Of a DNA stretch of 64,000 nucleotides, positions 50,416 to 61,794 are shown piece by piece; within the stretch, counting starts at the first letter, position 1, and every line of letters begins with the position of its first letter. Source of the DNA: Bradyrhizobium sp. AZCC 2176 (GTDB lineage: Bacteria; Pseudomonadota; Alphaproteobacteria; Rhizobiales; Xanthobacteraceae); the NCBI RefSeq assembly GCF_036924645.1, contig NZ_JAZHRX010000001.1:5235501-5299500 (forward strand), read 5' to 3'. The notes beneath the pieces are model-generated. The model worked only from the letters and a program-made list of their open reading frames with translations. It was not told the origin of the DNA and searched no databases. Made by a program: the position numbers and the translations under genes.

Positions 50416-52023
50416 TTACAAACCGGTTCCTGCACTCATGATCGGTTTGTGACGCGCCCGCCGCTTGTCGTCGGCGGACGTTGTGACGGTGGGTTCCGGC
50501 TGCAACGGAGGAGCCTCCTCTTCGACCATCGGCGCCAGTGCGCTCATGACGCGCTCCGGCGGGAAGGTGACGATGACTTCGGTGCCGATGCGCAATTTCG
50601 ATTTCAGCGTGAAGGTACCGCCGTGCATGTCGATCAGGCTCTTTGCGATCGGCAGGCCGAGCCCCGCGCCCTGTTCGGCCGATTTGATCGAGTTGGAGCC
50701 CTGGCCGAACGAGGCCAGCACGATCGGGATTTCATCCTCGGCAATGCCGGAGCCGGTGTCCTTGACGCTGAGATATTGGCCACCGGAAGCGGTCCAGCCC
50801 ACCTTGAGCCAGATCTCGCCGCCTGGCGGGGTGAACTTGATCGAGTTGGACAGCAAATTGAGCACGACCTGGCGCGTGGCGCGTTCGTCGCCCCAGATCC
50901 TGGGCATGCCGTGCTCGAACACTTCGTGGATGGTGATGCCGCGGCTGCTCGCGCGCAGCTTCAACAGGTGATGGCAGTCGGCGACGACATGCACCAGCGA
51001 CACCGCTTCCTCGTTCAGCTCGTAGCGGCCGGCCTCGATGCGCGACAGATCGAGAATCTCGTTGATGAGGTTGAGCAGGTGGACGCCGGAATTGTGGATG
51101 TCGGCGGAATATTCCTTGTACACCGGCACGGTATGCGCGCCGAAAATTTCGCTCTTCATCACCTCGGAGAATCCGAGGATCGCATTCAGCGGCGTGCGCA
51201 ACTCGTGACTCATCTGCGCCAGAAAGCGCGACTTGGCGACGTTGGCGGATTCGGCGCGGTGCCGCGCTTCGTCGGAGATCGCCTTGGCCTGTTCGAGCTC
51301 ACCGATCAGCGCGTCCTTTTCGGCGCGAGCTTCCAGGGTCGCCAGCGTCGTCGAGTGGAGCTGATGGGCGAGCAGGGCAAAATAGGCTTCGGCAGCGACC
51401 GCAAGCAGCGCGAGCGCGTAATTGTCGAAGGTTCCGCCCAACACGAAATTGAGCGCGATCGCCGCCGTCACCGGTGCGGTCGCCGCCATCGCGGCAATGG
51501 GGAGCGTCGCCGCCAGCATGCTCGACACCGCGATCACCAGCAGCATCAGGAACATCATCATCGTGTTCGAGACGGTGTCGACGCCGGCCGGATGCATCAG
51601 GATCGCCGTCCAGCTCAGGCCGTAGAGCAGGTCGAGCAGCACGAACCGGGTCTGCCATCTGCGCGTCGCGGCGAGCGAGGGCTGCTCGCCGAGGAAACGC
51701 CAGCAATTGCGAATGATGGCAAAATGGATGCAGAGCATGCCGACGGTCCAGACCGCGGCCGGCACGGCGTACTTCCAGAGGCCGAACAGCACGCCGGTCG
51801 CAACCACCAGCAGCATGACGACAAAGGAGGCCGATATCCGGGTCTGGGCATATTGCCGGAGCAATTCGGTATCGAACGCCGGGCGGGTGCCGCTTGATGA
51901 CGTTAACCGATCCCGCGCCTCGCGTACCCGCTGCGCCGCCACGCGCCGGGTGTTGACCGGCGGTGCGACCGGCGCTTCTGCCGGAAGCTGGACAACCTCA
52001 GGCTTTTCTGCGGGACTACTCAT
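50416..52023 (-). CDS. Membrane sensor histidine kinase (PdhS/DivJ-like)
   Basis: The 535-residue protein has a cytoplasmic start, about six membrane helices (residues 55-215), a short coiled coil (EARAEKDALIGELEQAKAIS) and the kinase core. The phosphorylated His is in FLAQMSHELRTPLNAILGFS, the N box in QVVLNLLSNSIKF, and the G boxes in VKDTGSGIAEDEI and GAGLGLPIAKSLIDMHGG. FSEVMKSEIFG after the His box is typical of alphaproteobacterial cell-cycle kinases (DivJ, PleC, PdhS), which act on DivK-type response regulators. The start at 52,023 is chosen because the 15 residues upstream look spurious. No response regulator is adjacent. Confidence 0.88.
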   Translation of the reverse strand: MSSPAEKPEVVQLPAEAPVAPPVNTRRVAAQRVREARDRLTSSSGTRPAFDTELLRQYAQTRISASFVVMLLVVATGVLFGLWKYAVPAAVWTVGMLCIHFAIIRNCWRFLGEQPSLAATRRWQTRFVLLDLLYGLSWTAILMHPAGVDTVSNTMMMFLMLLVIAVSSMLAATLPIAAMAATAPVTAAIALNFVLGGTFDNYALALLAVAAEAYFALLAHQLHSTTLATLEARAEKDALIGELEQAKAISDEARHRAESANVAKSRFLAQMSHELRTPLNAILGFSEVMKSEIFGAHTVPVYKEYSADIHNSGVHLLNLINEILDLSRIEAGRYELNEEAVSLVHVVADCHHLLKLRASSRGITIHEVFEHGMPRIWGDERATRQVVLNLLSNSIKFTPPGGEIWLKVGWTASGGQYLSVKDTGSGIAEDEIPIVLASFGQGSNSIKSAEQGAGLGLPIAKSLIDMHGGTFTLKSKLRIGTEVIVTFPPERVMSALAPMVEEEAPPLQPEPTVTTSADDKRRARHKPIMSAGTGL

Positions 52024-52163
52024 CAAACAACACAAATCCTGCCCGCGAACCGCGCGGGCTTTTTGCATTGTCTATCAGTGGGGCTAAATCATTAAGCGAT
52101 GACTTAAAGAGCTAAAAATTTCCGTTAACGGGAGGTTAAAATTAACCTGTCGGGCAGGTGGAA

Positions 52164-52192
52164 CCCCGCTTCTGCAGGGACAAGAAGCGGGG
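52164..52192. terminator. Hairpin between kinase and dehydrogenase genes
   Basis: CCCCGCTTCT at 52,164-52,173 pairs with AGAAGCGGGG at 52,183-52,192 over a 9-base loop. It lies 33 bases past the stop of the dehydrogenase gene (minus strand) and upstream of the kinase start. There is no T run directly after it on either strand. Confidence 0.55.
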
Positions 52193-52224
52193 CCCGTTCG
52201 GCTACTTTAACCGGTTTTTTTAAC

Positions 52225-53097
52225 TCACCGCTCCAGCCGGGCCATCAGGCTCGACGTATCCCAGCGCTTGCCGCCCATCTTCTCGACCTCGGCGTAGAAC
52301 TGGTCGACCAGCGCGGTCACCGGCAGGTTGGCGCCGTTGCGGCGGGCCTCGGCGATGCAGATCGAGAGGTCCTTGCGCATCCATTCGACCGCAAAGCCGA
52401 AATCGAACTTGCCCTCGTTCATGGCCTTGTAGCGGTTCTCCATCTGCCAGGACTGCGCCGCGCCCTTGGAGATGGTTTCCACCACGGCTGCAACGTCGAG
52501 CCCCGACTTCTTCGCGAAATGAAGGCCCTCGGACAGGCCCTGGACCAGGCCTGCGATGCAGATCTGGTTGACCATTTTGGTGAGCTGGCCGGCGCCGGCG
52601 GGCCCGAGCAGTTTGCACATCCGCGCGTAAGCGCCGGCGATGATCGGCTCGGCCGCGGCATAGGCATCTTCCTTGCCGCCGCACATCACGGTGAGAACGC
52701 CGTTTTCCGCGCCCGCCTGGCCGCCGGACACCGGCGCGTCGATGAACTTGAAGCCTGCCTTGGTGGCGGCGGCATCGAGCTCGCGGGCAACCTCGGCGGA
52801 GGCGGTGGTGTGGTCGACGAATACGGCGCCCTTTTTCATGCCGGCGAAGGCGCCCTCAGTGCCGGTCGTGACCGCGCGCAGATCATTGTCGTTGCCGACG
52901 CAGCACATCACGAAGTCCTGGCCCTCGGCCGCGGCCCTCGGCGTCGGCGCGGCGCGTCCGCCGAATTTGTCCGCCCAATCCTTCGCCTTGGCGCCGGTCC
53001 GGTTGTACACGGTCACCTCGTGGCCGCCTTTTTTCACCAGATGTCCTGCCATGGGGAAACCCATTACGCCGAGACCGAGAAAAGCGACTTTAGCCAT
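52225..53097 (-). CDS. 3-hydroxyisobutyrate dehydrogenase-type NAD(P) oxidoreductase
   Basis: The 290-residue enzyme opens with the NAD-binding VAFLGLGVMGFPMAGHLVKK. The substrate loop DAPVSGGQAGAENGVLTVMC and the catalytic Lys in GQLTKMVNQICI follow, in the order of beta-hydroxyacid dehydrogenases (3-hydroxyisobutyrate, tartronate semialdehyde, and related). The exact substrate cannot be chosen. The ATG at 53,097 fits the family start; the 28 residues upstream are not family-like. Confidence 0.88.
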   Translation of the reverse strand: MAKVAFLGLGVMGFPMAGHLVKKGGHEVTVYNRTGAKAKDWADKFGGRAAPTPRAAAEGQDFVMCCVGNDNDLRAVTTGTEGAFAGMKKGAVFVDHTTASAEVARELDAAATKAGFKFIDAPVSGGQAGAENGVLTVMCGGKEDAYAAAEPIIAGAYARMCKLLGPAGAGQLTKMVNQICIAGLVQGLSEGLHFAKKSGLDVAAVVETISKGAAQSWQMENRYKAMNEGKFDFGFAVEWMRKDLSICIAEARRNGANLPVTALVDQFYAEVEKMGGKRWDTSSLMARLER

Positions 53098-53271
53098 GTG
53101 TGCTACCTTGAAGTTTTGCCGGCGACATTGGGCTGGCCGGACGGTGTTCTTGAGGGAGGCCGCACCATACAAGCTGCGCATGGGAGGGCAACGCCTTCGT
53201 TTGGCGGGCAGGGCCGGAACTGTGCTAGGATACGGGCCTCAAGAACCTCACAAAAAAGGGAGTGATATCGC

Positions 53272-53709
53272 ATGGGCGTCAGCGTGGGCGTGCTCGACCA
53301 TTTCAACATCCGGACCCGCAACCTTTCCGATACGGTCCGGTTCTATGAGGACATTCTGGGACTGGAAAAGGGCGCCCGGCCCAACTTCGCCTTCCCCGGG
53401 GCGTGGATGTACAGCGAGGGCAAGGCGGTGGTGCACCTCGTCGATATCTCCAAGACCGAGGAACCGCAGAAGCCCGACTCCGGCGTCGTCCACCATGTCG
53501 CGTTTGCCAGCTACGGCTTTGAGGGCATGAAGCGGCGGCTGGAGCAGAAGGGCATGGCGTACGACTCCCGGCAGGTTCCGGGCGGCGACCTCTGGCAGAT
53601 CTTCGTCAATGACCCCAACGGCGTCATGATCGAACTGAACTACGAGGCGGCCAAGGAGCAGACGGCTGCTGCCCCCGCCGAACGGCGGGATGACGTGGGA
53701 GCGAGGTAG
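53272..53709 (+). CDS. VOC-family (glyoxalase/dioxygenase fold) protein
   Basis: The 145-residue protein has two babbab units. Metal-site His and Glu residues occur at LDHFNIRT, VVHLVDI, VVHHVAF and VMIELNY, as in glyoxalase I and extradiol dioxygenase relatives. NDPNGVMIEL is a typical VOC end. It is divergent from the dehydrogenase. Function is not fixed by sequence; AAAAAAGGGAG precedes the ATG. Confidence 0.82.
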   Translation: MGVSVGVLDHFNIRTRNLSDTVRFYEDILGLEKGARPNFAFPGAWMYSEGKAVVHLVDISKTEEPQKPDSGVVHHVAFASYGFEGMKRRLEQKGMAYDSRQVPGGDLWQIFVNDPNGVMIELNYEAAKEQTAAAPAERRDDVGAR

Positions 53710-53878
53710 CCTTTTGCGTTGAACCGCTCTATGGGTCGCATCGGACTGACGTAGCGTTTTGGACCGCGGCTTTCTCGGTTGCTCCGACGTGGGCCGGTCG
53801 CGTCGAGAAAGCGCGTCAATACAACAGAGTAGGGCCGGGTTCTCAATCAGGACCGAAACGGCTTCAGGAGATGCGCGA

Positions 53879-55024
<1,146 letters not shown>

Positions 55025-55208
55025 GGCCGCTTTATGCGGTCCTCCTAAGACTTTGGTTTAATCAGTGCTGTCATGCCTTTGTCGCGTTTTCGACAGCCAA
55101 CTTCCGTGTTAAAGCCGCCCCGCCAGAGCGCCCCGGATGACGTGGAATTCGCCCCGCCGGAGGACTGCTCGAGGAATATGGGAAACGCCCCGTCTTAAGG
55201 AGACTTGA

Positions 55209-56297
<1,089 letters not shown>

Positions 56298-56311
56298 TCT
56301 AGTCCTTGAGC

Positions 56312-56345
56312 AGAAGCCCGGTCTCCGCGAGGAGGCCGGGCTTTT
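56312..56345 (+). terminator. Intrinsic terminator after the solitary dctP
   Basis: AAGCCCGG at 56,312-56,319 pairs with CCGGGCTT at 56,334-56,341, with further pairing inside the loop, and a T run follows (56,340-56,344). It is 15 bases past the stop codon. Confidence 0.85.
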
Positions 56346-56571
56346 TGCGTTCGGCCGGCCAGGGCCCTGCCGGCTTGCCCTGAACGTTCGGATTTTGCGC
56401 GAAGTGGTGAAGCTGGAGCGCCGCTTCGGCGGTACACCACAGGGCTCGGACACAAAATCGCGAAAACAACCCCATGCAAAGTAGAATGGGTGCCGGCTCG
56501 CAGCACTCGTGCTGCGTTGCGTCCGGGGTAGGAGAAGAAGAAATGGCCCGTCGTCACGGCCCAACCCGATC

Positions 56572-56876
56572 TCATCCTGGCCTGGCCTCTTGGTGGAAAA
56601 CCAGCCGTTTCCGGAGCTCGCGGCGCAGCAACCGGAGACTCAGCAGCGCCTGCATCGTGGTCGTGACAATGGACAAGTACCAGATGTGTTCTGCACGGAA
56701 ACCGGATTGCGCCGACAACCATAGATGCGCCTCCACTGGGCAATCTGCGGGCGCCATTGTTCGGGATCGAGCGTGAGATAGTTTTCCGCTTTTTGGAAAT
56801 ACACCCAAAGGACGAGAACGCCGCCAGCGACTGCGAGGGAGCTGGCGAGGCCAGCTCCCTTCACACTAGCGCGCAT
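56572..56876 (-). pseudogene. Small membrane gene of the polysaccharide operon, apparently frameshifted
   Basis: ATG at 56,876 overlaps the end of the HlyD gene (its TAG lies inside the new frame), so translation is coupled. The first frame reads MRASVKGAGLASSLAVAGGV, a helix, then YFQKAENYLTLDPEQWRPQI and runs into Cys/Arg-rich text. The continuation is in another frame: HLWLSAQSGFRAEHIWYLSI, VTTTMQALLSLRLLRREL, ending at 56,572. A shift near 56,760-56,745 would join them into a protein of about 100 residues. Function unknown; it belongs to the operon by position. Confidence 0.5.
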
Positions 56877-57951
56877 ATCCTTCGATTCGTTCGACGTAGT
56901 TCATGATGCGGTGCATGACTTCCTGAAGTATTCCGGCGCCCGAATCGCACCCGTTGAAATAGCAGGTGGAGATTCTTACTTTCTGATCGAGAGGAAGGGA
57001 GGCCCCCTCTGGGATCGATATCTTGAAGACCTGTCCCCTTTGGCGCACATCACCCGGTATCTGGAATTCAGGCGGCATGGCATCAGTCATCGGCAGCAGG
57101 TCCTCGACGACTCCAATGATGGACTGGGCGTAGGAGCGTACATAGACGCGGTGCCCGACCTTGAGATCGAACAGATAGCTGTCGGGGAGATAGGCGAGGA
57201 TGAAGCTCGGGCCGGTGTAGATGGTGGCGATGTTATTGCCGCCTGGGCCGAGCACGGCTCCAGCGCTCATGACCTTGCTGCCCACATATCCGGCGACCGG
57301 CGCATACAGGGCACCGCCGGCATAGGCCTGCTGCAAGGAATCGTACGTGTCCGACACTTGCTTGAGGGCATTGTGGTAGGCGGCCAGCTCGCCCGCAAGC
57401 GAGACTCGCTCCGCTTTCAAAGACTGCTGCTTCTCGGCGGCGGCAAAGGCCGCCCTGGTCATGTCGGTCAAGAGCTTGTCCACCACAAGACCGTTCCTGC
57501 TCGCGCTGGAGAGCTTGTCGAGATAGTCCTGCGTCTGCCTGACGTTGGCCTCGGCCGCCGGCAGCAACATGCCGATCGCGACTTGCCTTGCCTCGATCGC
57601 CGCGATCCTGGTGTCCAGCCGGGACTTTTCCACGGCGAGCTCGGCAAGCGTGCGAGAAATGGATGTCGATTCGACGACGGCGATCTTCTGCCCGGCCTCC
57701 ACTCTGTCTCCGGGGTGAACGAAAACCTGCCTGACCCGCGTCTCCTGGTAGGGCACCCCGATGGCGATATGCTCGCGTGTGACCATCCCGGAGGCCTTCA
57801 GCAGCACAACCCCACCGGAGATCAGATGGATGGCGAGCGCGCCGGTGACGGCGAGGCCGATGGCGATGACGACGAGGTTCCTCAGCCGCCTCCAGCGCAC
57901 CTGGCTGACGTTGAGTGGCGCGCTCGCCGCATATTCTGCCAAAACTGCCAT
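56866..57951 (-). CDS. HlyD/Alg44-type periplasmic adaptor of the polysaccharide operon
   Basis: The 361-residue protein has a cytoplasmic start, one helix (LVVIAIGLAVTGALAIHLIS near residues 27-48) and a membrane-fusion body: QVFVHPGDRVEAGQKIAVVE (lipoyl-like half), a long coiled-coil hairpin (residues 95-205), then GALYAPVAGYVGSKVMSAGA (second half). YLPDSYLFDLKVGHRVYVRS is a usual end block. In alginate-like systems such proteins guide the polymer through the periplasm. GGAG in the preceding stop region serves as its ribosome site, three bases after the epimerase gene. Confidence 0.85.
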   Translation of the reverse strand: MAVLAEYAASAPLNVSQVRWRRLRNLVVIAIGLAVTGALAIHLISGGVVLLKASGMVTREHIAIGVPYQETRVRQVFVHPGDRVEAGQKIAVVESTSISRTLAELAVEKSRLDTRIAAIEARQVAIGMLLPAAEANVRQTQDYLDKLSSASRNGLVVDKLLTDMTRAAFAAAEKQQSLKAERVSLAGELAAYHNALKQVSDTYDSLQQAYAGGALYAPVAGYVGSKVMSAGAVLGPGGNNIATIYTGPSFILAYLPDSYLFDLKVGHRVYVRSYAQSIIGVVEDLLPMTDAMPPEFQIPGDVRQRGQVFKISIPEGASLPLDQKVRISTCYFNGCDSGAGILQEVMHRIMNYVERIEGYAR

Positions 57952-57954
57952 CTT

Positions 57955-59076
57955 TTACTCCGCGGCTTGCTGCATCGGTCTGAGGCTGAAAATCCGCTTC
58001 GCTATACGGTGCGACGCTTCGCCGTCCCCGAATGGATTTTGGGCAGGCAGAAGCTGCGGCGCATCGGAGCTGGTCAGACGCCTCACCCCGGCGACGATTG
58101 CATCGCGGTTCGACCCCACCAGCATTCCAAAACCGGCCTCGACGACCTCTGGCCGCTCAGTGCTCTCGCGCGTGATGAGGATCTGGAGACCGAATGTCGG
58201 CGCTTCTTCCTGGATGCCGCCCGAATCGGTCACGACGGTCCATGACCGGCTGAGCAGGTAGACGAAGTCGGTATATTGGAGAGGCTTCAGCAGGCGAATA
58301 TTCGACCGCTCGCCGAGCGCCCGCATGACCTGTGCCCGGATGTCCGGGTTGGGGTGAACGGGGACGAGGATCAGCTTGTCGCCATCACTTGCAAGCTCGC
58401 GCAGGGCCTTGAGGATGTCGTCCAGGGGCGCCCCGATATTCTCGCGCCGGTGCAAGGTCGCCAATACGAGCTTCCTGTCGCGCGGGAGGTTTGCGATCTC
58501 CCGGTCGATCGGAACATAACCTCCGGCAAGCCTGGAGCGTGCATATAGCAGCGCGTCGACCGCGGTATTGCCGACCACGCTGATGCGATCGCTCTGCACA
58601 CCCTCGCGAAGCAGGTTATCGCGCGACCGCTCGGTCGGCGCGAAATGCAATGTGGAGGCGATCGCAATGAGCCGCCGGTTGAACTCCTCCGGCCAGGGCG
58701 ATTGAAGCGTTCCGGTCCGCAGCCCGGCCTCGACATGCGCAACGGGGACATGGTTCAGAAAGGCCGCCAGGGCGCCGGCTGCAGCGGTCATCGTGTCGCC
58801 TTGCACCACGGCGCAATCATACTGTCCTGACCCAAGCAGGGATTGCATCCGCTGGGTGATCAGCGCGAACTTGCCGGCGAGACTCGGCTCCCGCATGACA
58901 CCATTGCCGCCATGGGTAAGGTCGATTTTGAACAGATCCAGCAGCCCGTCCGCCAGATCGATATGCTGCCCTGACCAGAAGACATCCACGTGCGCGCCGC
59001 CCTCACGCAGGGCGCGATAGACAGGACCGAGCTTGATGATCTCTGGCCGAGTGCCAAAGGTGATGAGAATCCGCAT
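57955..59076 (-). CDS. wecB: UDP-N-acetylglucosamine 2-epimerase (non-hydrolysing)
   Basis: The 373-residue enzyme converts UDP-GlcNAc to UDP-ManNAc. Family landmarks are MRILITFGTRPEIIKLGPVY, AVVQGDTMTAA, VAHVEAGLRTGTLQSPWPEE, NTAVDALLYA, LVLATLHRRENIG and VTDSGGIQEEAPTFG. The start at 59,076 gives the exact family N-terminus; the frame extends upstream into unrelated text. It lies between the glycosyltransferase and the HlyD gene, so it most likely supplies UDP-ManNAc for the polymer made by that transferase. Confidence 0.92.
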   Translation of the reverse strand: MRILITFGTRPEIIKLGPVYRALREGGAHVDVFWSGQHIDLADGLLDLFKIDLTHGGNGVMREPSLAGKFALITQRMQSLLGSGQYDCAVVQGDTMTAAAGALAAFLNHVPVAHVEAGLRTGTLQSPWPEEFNRRLIAIASTLHFAPTERSRDNLLREGVQSDRISVVGNTAVDALLYARSRLAGGYVPIDREIANLPRDRKLVLATLHRRENIGAPLDDILKALRELASDGDKLILVPVHPNPDIRAQVMRALGERSNIRLLKPLQYTDFVYLLSRSWTVVTDSGGIQEEAPTFGLQILITRESTERPEVVEAGFGMLVGSNRDAIVAGVRRLTSSDAPQLLPAQNPFGDGEASHRIAKRIFSLRPMQQAAE

Positions 59077-59099
59077 ATCTATTCCAGTTAACCGGGAGA

Positions 59100-60431
59100 T
59101 CAGCGTGTGGCGGCCAGGAAATCGTCGGGAACGTCGTGAGTTGTTTTCGACCACACGATGGGGGAGGTGGCGAACTGCGATTCGCCCAGATAGATTTTCC
59201 AGGCGCGGAACGTGGCGACCATGTTGATGTATAAAGATACGGGCCATCGTATCGCGACGCCGAGCCAGTCGAGCCTGCCGTAGACGCGGTAGCTGGCGGT
59301 CAGCCGCGCGACATAGCGGAACACCACCGCGAGGAGATTGAGCGAAAGAGACCACTGGAAAAGCTGGTACATCTCGCGCGGCAGGATCTCGGGATCGATC
59401 AGGCCCGCGAGCGCCATGATCATCAGGACGATGGATCCAGGGCCCAGGAAGTTCGTAATCATTCCCTTTCGATCGCGCAGGAAGAAATAGATGTCCCAGG
59501 GCTGACCTTGCCAACCGAGCTTGTGCATCGCTTCGAAGGCGATGCCATAGACCCAGCGGGTCTTCTGCTTGATGGAGGCCGCCAGGTGCTGGGGGAAGAA
59601 CTCGCGGGTCGCTACATAATCGGCCCCGTCTTCGGCCTGCGCGGACAGCGCGGCGAATATCGACTTGAAGCCCGCGCGCTTGGCCTCGACGCCGAGAATG
59701 TAATCCTCGGTCACCGTCCCGGACATCAGGACCTGCCCACGGGTGTTCAGAAAGTGCCTGACGAGCGCCTGCGTCAGGCAGGTGCCGACCCCGGCGGAAG
59801 GAATGGCCGCCCCGAGCGCATTGCGCACGATTAGTTCGCGCGTGTGGCGCTCGGCGAACTCCTCCATATAGGTCGAGGCAACATAGGCCCCCCTGCGGCG
59901 GCTGAGCGAGAAGACGGGAACCTGGATGAAATCGTATTCGCCGGCATATTTCGCATAGATCTCGAAGCTGCGTGGATCGATGACATCCTCGCTGTCGTGC
60001 AGGACCACCAGGTCCGGCGCCTGCCTCTCCGCGAAGCTCTGGACGAACATCTCGTTGAGCATCTGCCCTTTGGATGTGGGGCCGGGCAAGCTGTTCACGA
60101 TGACCCGCACGCGATCTGGATGGGCCGCGGCAAGGGCTTCAGCGACGCATCGCGTGCCCGTGTCGTTCGGATAGACTCCGAGGAAGATGGAGACCTGCGG
60201 GATACCGATCCGGGCGAGGTTGCCTTCCACCATCCTGCCGATGACATCCTCCTCGCGCCAGTTGGCGACGAAGATCGCAATTTTTGGGAGTGGAACCGGC
60301 TCGACAACGGCGCGCCGAAGGGGAAAATGCACGATCCCGAAGGAGAGCAGATCGATGAGAACATCGTCCAGTGATGACAGGTTAATCAGCAGGCTGACGA
60401 TAAGGAAAAGCGAAATCAGTATTTCGTTCAT
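59100..60431 (-). CDS. NfrB-like processive family-2 glycosyltransferase
   Basis: The 443-residue membrane enzyme opens with a helix (ILISLFLIVSLLINLSSLDD), then a GT-A domain: KIAIFVANWREEDVIGRMVE, LHDSEDVIDP (DxD type), TVTEDYILGVEAKRAG (TED) and QKTRWVYGI (QxxRW). Those three motifs mark a chain-building synthase. Three or four helices follow (GPGSIVLMIMALAGLIDPEI and on). It resembles the transferase half of NfrB, the inner-membrane protein for phage N4 adsorption, but lacks the C-terminal MshEN-type c-di-GMP-binding part. The start has no strong ribosome site. It is the first gene of the operon. Confidence 0.82.
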   Translation of the reverse strand: MNEILISLFLIVSLLINLSSLDDVLIDLLSFGIVHFPLRRAVVEPVPLPKIAIFVANWREEDVIGRMVEGNLARIGIPQVSIFLGVYPNDTGTRCVAEALAAAHPDRVRVIVNSLPGPTSKGQMLNEMFVQSFAERQAPDLVVLHDSEDVIDPRSFEIYAKYAGEYDFIQVPVFSLSRRRGAYVASTYMEEFAERHTRELIVRNALGAAIPSAGVGTCLTQALVRHFLNTRGQVLMSGTVTEDYILGVEAKRAGFKSIFAALSAQAEDGADYVATREFFPQHLAASIKQKTRWVYGIAFEAMHKLGWQGQPWDIYFFLRDRKGMITNFLGPGSIVLMIMALAGLIDPEILPREMYQLFQWSLSLNLLAVVFRYVARLTASYRVYGRLDWLGVAIRWPVSLYINMVATFRAWKIYLGESQFATSPIVWSKTTHDVPDDFLAATR

Positions 60432-61218
60432 GATTCACAATGAGCTCGCTTCGCATTGCCGAAGCCGGCCACACACCCTCCAGAGAGCGCAAAGTTCAGC
60501 GATAGTGTAACGGAATGCCGACCATCGGCCCCTATGGAGGGCGCCCACAACTGATGGTGGATCAGCCAAACCAATGAGCGTCACGTAAATCAAATCCAAG
60601 CAATCATCTATTCCGGATGACTACGGCCGTGGGATCGAGGAGGCCACGCTTCACGCAAGCAGACGACGACGCAACTGATCGAGGCCAATGCGCAGCGCGG
60701 GCCGGCATCAAGCCATCGGTCAGCTTTGGCGCACACCTCGCAGTCTGCGTCCGCCATCATGGTGGTGATGACGGCACGGCCGCGGCTCGAAGGCGGTGAG
60801 ATCGCTGCGACGCTTTTCATCGGCTTGAATGAAGTTGCGTGCTTTGGCAGGTCAACGAAACAGCGGACGTCATACGCAGTGGTCACTCGGCAGAGTTCAC
60901 GCCGGCACCGGAAAGACCCGGTCGCCAATGGATAATGGCGCGACCAGTCGCCCCGCGCGTGCCGGATACTCTGGATTAGATTGTCCGTGAAGATGCGCCG
61001 AGGCGGCGTAGACGATCGTCGCCGCCGAATTTCGACGCGGCGAGCACTTCATTGATGGATGTGCCGGGGTGCAAGGCGTCAGCCAGACCGTATCCGGCAG
61101 CGACGTCGCAACCTTAAGCAATGCTGAACGTGAAGGGGAAATTGCGGACGGTTTTCTTCCACGGACCCTCATCTTTTGTCCCTAGAACCTGATCAGGCGA
61201 CGGAAATGGGGGCGGTGC
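60432..61218. other. Gene-free stretch upstream of the polysaccharide operon
   Basis: These 787 bases contain only short overlapping frames without domain, helix or repeat. The region should hold the polysaccharide promoter on its left side. I see no hairpin or operator that I can defend. Confidence 0.4.
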
Positions 61219-61479
61219 ATGTCCATCCTGGTAATGGCGTTGCGGTTCATGGGGACGGTTTGGCTGTGGGCGGCTGGCCTGCTCATCGTGTCCAGTCACC
61301 TCGTTGTTCTTCATCTCGACGGCTTCTGGGCTCTCGTTAACCTTCTCAACCCATGGAACATCGCCAGCATGCTGACGCTTGATCTCACAGCGGCTCCCGG
61401 ATTGCTGCTGCTGATGGCGGCTGATCAGCTGACAACGACCGATACCTCGTCTAGGCCATTATCCGATCCCATCCATTAA
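61219..61479 (+). CDS. Small membrane protein, unknown
   Basis: The 86-residue frame has a hydrophobic helix (LRFMGTVWLWAAGLLIVSSH) and a second, weaker one (MLTLDLTAAPGLLLLMAADQ), with NLLNPWN between. GGGGGCGGTGC precedes the ATG. It is divergent from the polysaccharide operon. No family recognised. Confidence 0.6.
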   Translation: MSILVMALRFMGTVWLWAAGLLIVSSHLVVLHLDGFWALVNLLNPWNIASMLTLDLTAAPGLLLLMAADQLTTTDTSSRPLSDPIH

Positions 61480-61794
61480 GCGCCGATCGATGGCGCGCGC
61501 CTGCGGTCGAACTGGTTCACGGTCTGCGCTATAAGTGCGGATGAAACTCCCCGCAATCCCCATCCGCCGCGATGGCCGGCTTGACCAGGCCCAACCAGTC
61601 AAAATCAATGTGCGGTACTAGCGCAGATAACCAAGGCTCGCCGAGGGGACGCCGAGAGCCCGGCTGCACCCAACTGGCTTAAATTTGGGGTTTACCCCCA
61701 ATGTCGGGATGGAAATCGGGAACCGGTTGTTCCATGCTGGCAGCGAAGGCCTCGCCAAGAAGGCTGACACACGCAACCAACAGGGATGGATTCA
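61480..61794. other. Intergenic region ahead of the third binding-protein gene
   Basis: A short hairpin, TTGGGG (61,685-61,690) with CCCCAA (61,696-61,701), lies about 95 bases before the gene. No gene is present; the promoter of the binding-protein gene is expected here. Confidence 0.4.

Noticed and set aside
49489..51897. Plus-strand frame of 802 residues across protease, DUF1289 and kinase genes
   Set aside because: It covers three supported genes of the opposite strand, and its composition is that of antisense text.
60608..61172. Minus-strand frames upstream of the polysaccharide operon
   Set aside because: Cys/Pro/Ser/Arg-rich text without ribosome sites, helices or recognisable domains.
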